A stretch of DNA of 20,098 bases from Larix sibirica (lineage: Eukaryota; Streptophyta; Pinopsida; Pinales; Pinaceae), in NCBI GenBank assembly GCA_004151065.3, contig NWUY0300015506.1, positions 45,736 through 65,833 on the forward strand. The letters are read 5' to 3'. The translations under genes were made by a program, and so were the position numbers. This document shows, piece by piece, positions 1 to 9,600 of the stretch. Positions within the stretch are counted from its first letter, which is position 1; each line of letters opens with the position of its first letter. The notes under the pieces are model-generated. The model searched no databases. It saw only the letters and a program-made list of their open reading frames with translations, and was not told where the DNA came from.

Positions 1-147
1 ATATCTTTAACTAGATATAGCGTATGATTGCAATTTAATATAATCTTTAACTAGATATAGCATATGATTGCAATCATACGCTATATCTAGTTAAAGATAT
101 AATTGTTATATTAAATTGCAATCATATGCTATATCTAGTTAAAGATT
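1..147. repeat. AT-rich foldback of two inverted pairs
   Basis: Bases 67-100 are the reverse complement of 1-34, and 115-147 are the reverse complement of 42-74, so the block can fold on itself around base 70. Each arm is a tandem pair of the same motif, roughly ATTGCAATCATATGCTATAT followed by CTAGTTAAAGAT. That motif resembles the core of the array to the right (TTGCAAATCACATGCCATC followed by TTAGTTAAAGATTTTG). The block therefore looks like array units inverted against each other, not an unrelated element. It touches the window edge, so its left boundary is unknown. Confidence 0.8.
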
Positions 148-156
148 TGTAATTGT

Positions 157-240
157 AAAAACCATGCATCAAAATATAACACACATATTGCATTCTATAA
201 AAACCATGCATCAAAATATAACACACACATTGCATTCTAT
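157..240. repeat. 42-bp tandem duplication
   Basis: Two adjacent 42-bp copies (157-198 and 199-240) each contain AACCATGCATCAAAATATAA and end in TTGCATTCTAT. They differ at about two positions. The pair separates the foldback from the main array. No coding potential is seen. Confidence 0.8.
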
Positions 241-3200
241 GTATGTTAGAGTTTTTGCCATGTTTTTTTTTATGACAAATCATTTGCATTCAGCGTTAAA
301 GATTTTGTGGATTGTTTATGAAAATGAAAACTATGGAAAATAGTGCAATTTATTATACATTTTAAATTGTATAATTTGAAATAATTTCTTTAAGTTTTTA
401 TTTAATTGCAAATCACATACCATAGTTCATTAAATCTTATTTGGATTCTTTATGAAGATGAACACTATGAATACATGTCCAAACCACTATCAAATTTGAT
501 TTTATCATTTATAGTAATTTTGATTTATTTTTCTTTAATTACAATTCATAAGTCACATTGTTTAAAACTGCAAATCACTGTTAGTTTTGAAATATATAAC
601 TTGTAAGAAAATGATTTATTTTTCATTAATTCCCAATTATATGTCATGTTTGAATAAATATTTAGAGGTTTTTTTGTCATTGTAAAACATGACTGCAAAT
701 CACATGGTAATCTCTCTTTTAAAATTTTGTGGATTGTTTGCCACTAACATGGAAACCACTATAATTTTTTCAATTACATACATTCTAATATTTCTAATAA
801 TTTTGATTTGTTTTTCTTTAATTGCAAATCATATATCCTCCTTTGTTAAAGATTTTGTAGATTATTTGCGTGAGTAAATATTTATGAACAATCATGCAAA
901 CCATTATCAATTTTGAATTAAGTACTTTTTAATAATTTTGATTTGTTTTTTTAATTGCAATCACATATCATTTTTTGTTAAAGATTTTGTGAATTGTGTG
1001 TGACAAAAAATACCATGAAGTTTCAAATCATTGTCACTTTTGAATTACATACCCTTTAATGAATTTGATTTGATTTTATAATCATATGTAACAATAAAAA
1101 AATAACATGCAAATCTATCAAGTTTAAAATTACATACCTTCTACTAATTTTGAGTTGTCTTTGTTTAATGGTAAGTCAAATGCCATTAATTAAATATTTT
1201 ATGGATTGTTTGTTACAATCAAAACTACAAAAAAGCAGAGTGCAAACCAATATTAGTTTTAAACTACGTACTCTTTAATAATTTTGATTTTTTTTTCTTT
1301 AATTACAAATCACATACCATTGTGACTAGAGATTTTATGGATTGTTTGTAATATAACACTTACTAACACTTAGGAAGAAGCTTACTAACCACTATCTATT
1401 TTGAATGTAAAAACTATACTAAATGTTACTCTAAAAACCTTGCAAGCTATTATCAATTTTGAATTATATACTTTTCCCTCGTTTAAGATTTTGTGGATTG
1501 TTTATAACATATGAAGAGTGTAAAGTACTACCAACATTATGTTATTTGAATTTTTTATTTAATTTCAAATCACATTCCATCCTTAATTAAAGATTTTGTG
1601 GATCTTTGAGGAAAAAATACCCTTTAGTAATTTTGAGTTGTTTTTCTCTAAATGCAAATCGCATGCCATCTTTTGTTAAAAAAATTGTGGATTGTTTGTA
1701 ACCATAAAAACTACTAGCAAACTTGTATCAATTTTGAATTACATATGTTGTATTAATTTTAAGTTGTTTTTCTTTAATTGCAAATTACTTGCCATCCTAT
1801 TGAAAAGATTTTGTGGATTGTTTGTAAGGCTAAATAATAGGTAGGCATGTGCAAACCATAACAAATCCTATGAATTTTGAATTCCATACCACGATTTTGT
1901 TGTTTTTCTTTAAATGCAAATCACATGTTATCTTTGGTTAAAGATTTAATAATTTTGTTGTTGTTTTTCTTTAAATGCAAATCACATGTCATCTTTGGTT
2001 AAAGATTTTGTGAATTGATTGAAATGATAAAAGACTAGCTATGCTTGAAGACATGGCATTAATTAAATATTGTATGGATTGTTTGTTACAATCAAAACTA
2101 TTAAGAGGAGAGTCCAAATCATTATTAGTTTTAAAGTGCATATCCTTAATATTTTTGAGCTATTTTTCTTTAATTGCAAATCACATGTCATTGTGATTAT
2201 ATATTTGATGGATTGTTTCCAATTGTAAAATCTACTATGAAAAAGCTTGCTAACCACTATAAGTTTTGATTTACATATCTTCTGATGATTTTGAATTGTT
2301 TATTTAATTGCAAATCACATGCACTCTACAAACTATAATATTACATAGAAGCATGCAAAACAATGTGAATTTTGAAATGCATATTCTCCAAACCTTTAAT
2401 AATTTGAGTTGTTTTTCTTTAAATGGGAATAGTAGGTCATTCGTTAAAGTTTTATGGATGGTTTATAACAATAGGGGAAGTTGGCAAACCACTATCAATT
2501 TTGAATTACATACAATTTATGGTTAAAGATTATGTTGATTTGATAACATATGAAGAGTGCAAAGCATTATCAATATTATTTGATATGTCTTTTTAATTGC
2601 AAGTCACAAGCTATTTTTAGTTAAAGATTCTGCACATGCCATCTTTAGTTAAAGATAATAATACAAACTATGAATAAACAATAAACTTGTAAACCACTAA
2701 ATTTGAATTATAGACTTGCTATAATTTTGAATTGTTCTTATTTAATTATAAATCACATGCATTTTATTAAATATTTTATGAATTGTTTGTTACAATCAAA
2801 ATTACTAAAAACATAGTGCAAACCAATATTAGTTTTAAATTGCTTGGGATCCATTGTAAAATTTGAATTACACTTTCCAATCCTCTAATAATTTTGAATT
2901 ACATAAGTTTTAATATTTTTGAGTTGTTTTTCTTTAATTACAATTCACATGCCATTATTAGTTAAAGATTTTGTGGATTGTTTGTAATGATAAAAACTAC
3001 GTACAAACCTCTATCAATTTTGAATTACATACCTTGTATTGATTTTGGGTTGCTCTATAATAGTTGTTTTTCTTTAATTGCAAATCACATGTATCATTGG
3101 TTAAAGATTTTGTGGGTTGTGTCAACTTTGATTAAAGATTTTGTAGATTGAATGGAACGATAAAAGACTAAGCATGCATGATTTTGAATTACATATCAAG

Positions 3201-4180
3201 TAATTTAATTGCAAAATACTTACATCTTTGGTGAAAGATTTTATGAATTGTTTTTAACAATAAAAAAAATATACAAACTATTTACATACCTTATAAAAAT
3301 TTTGAATTGTTTTTTAAATTATGAATAACATGTTATTTTTAGTTGAAGATTTTATGAATACTTCGTAACTATAAAAACTATGATTACCTTTCCAAATTGA
3401 ATTACATATCCTCTGATAATGTTGAATTTTTAATTTGATTACAAATACATGCATTAGAAAAACTACACTACTACTACTTAAATAACTTGCTATTCCTGAT
3501 TAACGATCTTGTGGATTGTTTGCAAGGGTTAAAAATACAAGAAGCATGCATCAATTTGCCACATGCATCCTTGGTTAAATACATGATTGTTGCAAGGGTA
3601 AAAATACGAAGAAGCTTACATCAATTTTGAATTATTACATAGCATATAGTTGTTTTTCTCTAATTGTAAATCACATGTATTCTTGATTATTATTACATAG
3701 CCTGTAGTTGTTTTTCTTTAATTGCAAATCACATGCATTCTTGATTATATATAGGTTTGTTTGAAGGGTTAAATATACGAAGAAGGGTGCATCGATTTTG
3801 AATTTGAATTACATTGTATGTAATAATTTTGAGTTGTTTTTCTTTAATTGCAAATCACATATATTGTTTTAAAGATTTTGTGAATTGTTTATAACAATAA
3901 AAGCTACTTGCAAATCACTATCAATTTTGAATTACATACTGTGTAAGTTTTGAGTTGTTTTTCTTTAATTACTAATCACATGTTATTCATGGCTATTCAT
4001 GGTTGAAGGTCAAACCACTATGAAATTTAAATTACATATCCTTGTAATAATTTTGAATTTTTTTCTTTAAATACAAATAGAAGATTTTGTGGATTGTTTA
4101 TAATTATATAAAAACGGATAACTATATAAAAACAAGTGAAGTGTGCTTACTACTATTAACATTAAATTATTTAATGTTTT
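241..4180. repeat. Degenerate tandem array, long-unit part (~130 bp)
   Basis: Successive units repeat the same phrases in the same order: TTTTTCTTTAATTGCAAATC, ACATGCCAT, GTTAAAGATTTTGTGGATTG, TTTGTAACAATAAAAACTA, GCAAACCACTATCAATTTTG, AATTACATACC, TAATAATTTTGAGTTG. Spacing between equivalent phrases is mostly near 130 bp, with many indels, so units are old and diverged. Short local duplications occur, for example around 1900-2010 and 3625-3740. Scattered reading frames of 60-70 codons are AT-rich chance frames. No LTR, integrase or helicase motif was seen, so a satellite-like or transposon-derived array is the cautious call. Confidence 0.8.
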
Positions 4181-5560
4181 TCTTTAATTGCAAATTCTAT
4201 ACTATCTTTATGGATTGTTTGTAACAATAAAAACTACGAAGAAGTGTGCTAACGACCATTCTTTAATTGCAAATTCCATACCATTCATAATTAAAGATTT
4301 TATGGGTACCATCCCTAATTAAAGATTTTATGGATTGTTTGTAACAGTAAAAACGAAGAAGTGTGTTAACCACCATTCTTTAATTGAAAATTCCTTACCA
4401 TTCCTAATTAAAGATTTTATGGGATGTTTGTAACAATAAAAACTACGAAGAAGCGTGATAACCAACATTCTTTAATTGCAAATTCCATACCATTCCTAAT
4501 TAAAGATTTTATGGATTGTTTGTAACAGTAAAAACTATGAATAAGCGTGATAACAACCATTCTTTAATTGCAAATTCCATACCATCCCTAATTAAATATT
4601 TTAATTGCAAATTCCATACCATCCCTAATTAAATATTTTATGGATTATTTGTAATAGTAAAAACTACGAAGTGCTAACCACCATTCTTTATGGATTGTTT
4701 GTAACAGTAAAAACTATGAATAAGCGTGATAACAACCATTCTTTAATTGCAAATTCCATACCATCCCTAATTAAATATTTTAATTGCAAATTCCATACCA
4801 TCCCAATTTAAAGATTTTATGGGTTGTTTGTAATAGTAAAAAGTACGAAGAAGCGTGCTAACAACCATTCTTTAATTGTAAATTCCATACAGATTTGTAT
4901 GGATTGTTTGTAATAGTAAAAACTACGAAGAAGCCTGCTAACATCCATTCTTTAATTGCAAATTCCATACCATCCCTAATTAAAGATTTTATGGGTTGTT
5001 TGTAATAGTAAAAACTACGAAGAAGCGTGACCATTCTTTAATTGCAAATTCCATACCATCTCTAATTAAAGATTTTATGGGTTGTTTGTAATTGCAAAAA
5101 CTACGAAGAAGTGTGCTAACCACCATTCTTTAATTGCAAATTCCATACCATCCCAAATTAAAGATTTTATGGGTTGTTTGTAATAGTAAAAACTACGAAG
5201 AAGTGTGCTAACCACCATTCTTTAATTGCAAATTCCATACCATCCCAAATTAAAGATTTTATGTGTTACGGTAAAAACTACGAAGAAGCGTGCTAACCAC
5301 CATTCTTTAATTGCAAATTCCATACCATCCCAATTTAAAGATTTTATGGGTTGTTTGTAATAGTAAAAACTACCAAGAAGCTTGCTAACAACCATTCTTT
5401 AATTGCAAATTCCATACAATCCCTAATTAAAGATTTTTATGGATTGTTTGTAACAGTAAAAACTACGAAGAAGCGTGACCATTCTTTAATTGCAAATTCT
5501 ATACCATCCCTAATTAAAGATTTTATGGGTTGTCTAACCACCATTCTTTAATTGCAAATT
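4181..5560. repeat. Tandem array, ~92-bp unit part
   Basis: The phrase CTTTAATTGCAAATTCCATA or a close variant starts near 4261, 4378, 4470, 4562, 4741, 4870, 4950, 5037, 5128, 5220, 5305, 5397, 5484 and 5547. The commonest step is 91-92 bp, and shorter steps are explained by deletions. Each unit runs CTTTAATTGCAAATTCCATA, CCATCCCTAATTAAAGATTT, TATGGGTTGTTTGTAATAG, TAAAAACTACGAAGAAGCG, TGCTAACCACCATT. Compared with the left part, these units lack the ATCAATTTTGAATTACATAC to GAGTTGTTTT segment and are more alike, so this part was homogenised more recently. Confidence 0.88.
4508..4804. repeat. Higher-order duplication inside the array (118 bp, offset 179)
   Basis: By eye, bases 4508-4625 recur without change at 4687-4804, including an unusual internal partial copy (AAATATTTTAATTGCAAATT). 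Sharing such an irregular feature indicates that a multi-unit block was copied recently, not that single units converged. Confidence 0.8.
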
Positions 5561-6118
5561 CCATACCATCCCAAATTAAAGATTTTATGGGTTGTTTGTA
5601 ACAGTAAACAAGATTTTATGGATTGTTTGTAACAGTAAAAAAACTATGACGAAGGTTGCCAACCACTACTCTTTAATTGCAAATTCCATACTATCCCAAA
5701 TTAAATATTTTATGTTTATAACAGTAAAAACTAAACTACGAAGAAGCGAACCACCATCACCATTAATATTTTATAGATTATTTGTAACACTAAAACTACG
5801 AAGAAACGTGCAAACCACTGTAATAGTAAAAACTACGAAGAAGAAACGTGCAAACCACTACTCTTTAATTTCAAATTCCATACTATCCCAAATTAAATAT
5901 TTTATGTCTGTAACAATAGAAACTACGAAGAATCGTGCTAACCACCATCACCATCAATATTTTATAGATTATTTGTAACACTAAAACTACTAAAACTACG
6001 AAGAAACGTGCAAACCACTGTAACAGTAAAAACTACGAAGAAACGTGCAAACCACAGTTAAATATTCTATAGATTATTTGTAACAATAACACTACGAAGA
6101 AACGTGCTAACCACTGTA
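5561..6118. repeat. Tandem array, broken short-unit end
   Basis: The units become short and irregular. The phrase AAACTACGAAGAAACGTGCA and following ACCACTGTAA recur at intervals of roughly 40-90 bp, mixed with TATTTTATAGATTATTTGTA. The longest open frame here (5592-5978) is a read-through of repeat units with KTTKK-like periodicity and is not a gene. The array stops near 6118, about 490 bp before the methyltransferase start codon. Confidence 0.8.
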
Positions 6119-6339
6119 AATTTTCAACTATACCAAATTAGCCCTAATGCTGGACCGATTGATCATGCCCAAGGGGATGAGAGGATTCATGAGTGCCCTA
6201 AGAGGGCAAGTCTTAGACACCTAAAATGTTAAAACAAAGTGTTTGACCCGGTTGGCTCGGGCCAAGCTAAGCTTAAAATTGCCGAGGAATACGATTAAGT
6301 AGATGAATAAGCAAACGATAAATATTTTTTTTCTTATTT
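6119..6339. other. Intergenic, higher-GC stretch between array and promoter
   Basis: Base composition changes sharply from the array. Two perfect short inverted repeats are visible: TGCCCT-AAG-AGGGCA at 6194-6208 and TTGGC-TCGG-GCCAA at 6252-6265. No reading frame of note, tRNA or transposon terminus was recognised. It could be a fragment of an older element or distal promoter. Confidence 0.45.
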
Positions 6340-6605
6340 ATTTGACGGAAAAAACTGGCTTCCCGCGCTTGGGTTTACTTTGAAAGTGGAAACACAGAGC
6401 TTTCCCTCCCGCTATAATAGGCTGAGAGCGAGTCGTAGAAGACCACATTACAGAGGACTGGGGATTTTGAGAATTGAGGATTGAGCTCACAAATCTATTC
6501 GTTCCAATCCCTCTGAGCAGCTCAAATCCTCGGGGAAGAGGAGGGGAGGAAAGGGGGGGCTCATTTTTTTTCATTCCATTCCGCTGTCACAGAGAGCTTA
6601 ACGCT
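6340..6605 (+). promoter_or_regulatory. Putative core promoter and 5' UTR of the chromomethylase gene
   Basis: A TATA-like TATAAT lies at 6413-6418, so transcription may begin near 6440-6450. Upstream are TTCCCGCGC at 6360-6368 and TTTCCCTCCCGC at 6401-6412, which resemble E2F-type cell-cycle sites but do not match the strict consensus. The presumed leader contains a pure purine run at 6532-6559 followed by a pyrimidine-rich stretch. It has no ATG between about 6440 and the chosen start at 6606. The frame stays open upstream of 6606 but offers no earlier ATG. Start site and factor binding are inferred. Confidence 0.5.
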
Positions 6606-9600
6606 ATGACTCCAGCGAAGCGAACGAGGAGTCAGACCGGAGCAGTCGAAACCCCAACCGTCCAGACTGGGAGTGCCATGAAAAGACAGAAACCCGTAGG
6701 GAATGAAATCTCAGTCCCTAATGGAAATGGCAGCAACGTGAAAGAAAATGGGCCCTTGTCGGCAGCTAAAGCTAGAGTCAGTACTGCTAAGTTGGCCGGA
6801 GAAGATCGCCTCTCCGGAGGGTCTGTGGCCAAAACTAGCAACGTGAAAGAAAATGGGTCCTTATCGGCAGCTAAAGCTAGAGTCAGTACTGCTAAGTTGG
6901 CCGGAGAGGATCGCCTCTCCGGAGGGCCTGTGGCCAAAACTAAGTTGCCTGGAGAAGATCGCCTGCTCGGAGCTCCTCTGCCCAAAGCAGAGGCGCAGCG
7001 CAGGTGGCCTTTGCGCTACGAGAAGAAGGTTAGTTTCATGTTTAGTACTAATATACTTTTATTTTCTAACAGCTATATTTTTCCGTTTTGAGTTACATAG
7101 TTAGTGCAAAGCCTTAGCAACTCTGGCTTCTGGAGGTGCCATACCATTCGAGTAAATGGGCTTTTACCTTTTTGGCTCCTTCAAATTTCTGTTCAGTGTT
7201 GTTGATATATTTTTGCATTTTGATTTGATGCAGAAAAATGGACAGAACAAGTCCAATGGAAGTACTGGGTATGATTTTTATGCTTATGCTGTTTCTTTAT
7301 TCTTTTTCTTTCTTTAAGAATATCGTCTTGTTCTTATTTTAAATATAAGGATTATACTGTTTCTTGTTCTTTCTTAAAGAATATCGGCTTGTTCTTATTT
7401 TAAATATAGAGAGGGTTTATAAAACTTTATATATATTGAAAGATTCGTTAATTTCAAAGCTAGTTAAAGGTGCATGTCTTTGGGCTAATGTTTTAGTATG
7501 CAATAACATAGCTAGCTGTATTCATGTCATGACTTATGGATTCTTTAAAACATGAGATTGCTAATTATATAATATATTACAAGTGGCATATCCACATTAA
7601 TAAGTACAATGCATATCAATTTCTATGATGCAGTGATGAAGAGGAGCAAGCGGTTTTGAATGTGAAAGCTCATTATTTGCGAGCTCAAGTGGATGGAGAG
7701 GTGTATAATCTGGGTGACTGTGCTTCTGTCAAGGTGGGCTTTTTTTTCAATCAATACAATTTCCTTTCATTTATCTACATATATATGCCGGTTTCGCTGG
7801 ATATATCGAATGCTAGAATCTCCAGAGTATAAGCCTATAAATAGGCCTTCCAATTTTTTGGATAATATATATTATGATGCCATGATAAACTTGACCCTTG
7901 AGAGTAAAGATAAGATTTTTTTAAACAAACTGGGATTATATCTGAAAAGCAATGGGGTTTATTCCATTATCTATCCATTCTTTTGAAGCATTGTTCCTGA
8001 AAGACCCACTGAAAGTTCTGTGTGGCATTGCATGCTTTCTCAAAGACATGTCTGAAGTGTTTCGATTATCCATGAATAGCCAGAGTTCAAAATTGAGATT
8101 CTATCAGTTTTATTCATTTTTTTTTCCTAACCTTTCGTTTCTTTTTCTTTTTTCATAAGAAGTTGAGTTTTTTGATTATCTGTGAAGCACTTTCGACAGA
8201 TCTGTGGTAGCACCTCGGTTCCTTGAGAAGGGTAGTTTGCTAGTAGAGTCATAATATAACACTTATCTATAAAGGGGCATTTGTATTGACATGCAGACCT
8301 CCTCAGTAAGAGGCTTTTCCAAAAAAACTATATACGGCTAATTCTGTTTGAACTTATGCCTAGTAAACATGGAGTTATGTTTTAAGTTTGGGGATTGGAT
8401 TTGAAATTGAAAGAGATGTGGGTGGATAGCAAACACAGAGTTATGTTTAGGCTTAGGATTTGTTAGTTAAAAATACTTTGCTTAATTTGGCTTACGCTTT
8501 TGTCATTAATTTTACTTTCTTACACAATGAAAGCGTTGTGTTACTAATGCCTTTTTTGAATATTACATTTTTTGTGTATCTGATTTAAGATGTTCCATAC
8601 AGGGTGAAGATGGAAAAGCAGATTATATTGGAAGGATTCTTGAATTTTTTGAGGTAACTAATGGAGATCAATATTTTACGACTCAATGGTTTTACAGAGC
8701 AGAGGATACGGTAAGACTTACAATTCTTGTTCAATTGATACTTGCGTGTGAAAAGTCTCTTATATTTAAACAGCCCTGGACTCATTTTGCCATTGCCTAC
8801 TTCACTAGGCCATTAAAACGGAAGCTTCATTTCATGATAAAAAGCGGGTTTTCTACTCTGAAATCAAGGATAACAACTTGCTTGAGTGCATCACCTCAAA
8901 GATCAATATTGTCAAAGTACCTCCAATGGTATGCTATATTCTTCTGAATTATGTCAACATCCACGAGTTCAAGTCTATTTCGGTATTCGGTGTTTCAGTT
9001 TTACATGCTATTTTAAGAAGTGTTACAAGCAGTGCTGTATTTGTTGGATTTTCACCTAGTTTAGGTTAGTTTTTACACGTGGAAACTAGAGTTTACTCAC
9101 TCGGTACTTGTATCTTTTCCTATATGGCAGTTAAAATCTGAGGAAAAGCGACGTTCAGTTCCACCTTGTGATTATTACTATGACATGGGTTACAATTTGG
9201 CATATACTACCTTCTATACTCTACCAGCAGGCAAGTCTGGTGATTAAGAGATGCCTTAGTTCGCAAGTTTAGATGGTTTATATGCTTTAACCCTAAGGAA
9301 AGTTTGACGTGGTGTGCTTATTGGTTTCAGAAAATGTAGCTGCAAGCAGTGATTCAACATCAACAGTGTGTGATGAGTCTGAAAACAAGGTCGACAATGA
9401 TACATTTTCTGGGAGAAATGATGGAGTCAAATCAGAGCTTACCTTACTAGATTTGTACTCTGGTTGTGGTGGGATGTCAACTGGCTTATGTTTTGGCGCC
9501 AATCTTTCCGGTGTACGCCTTGTTACGGTAAGTTTGCTTCACATTCGATCTACTTTTTTACCGTAATAAAATATGTTCTTTGATAAATTTGAACAACCCT

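Noticed and set aside
4181-5560. CRISPR-like regular spacing
   Set aside because: The repeats are adjacent ~92-bp AT-rich units without unique spacers, in a plant nuclear context.
5592-5978. 128-codon open frame with KTTKK-like periodicity
   Set aside because: It reads through consecutive array units; the periodicity is that of the repeat DNA and there is no protein domain.
6632-6985. 117-codon frame on the minus strand opposite exon 1
   Set aside because: It is the antisense shadow of the 105-bp repeats; the plus strand carries the conserved gene.
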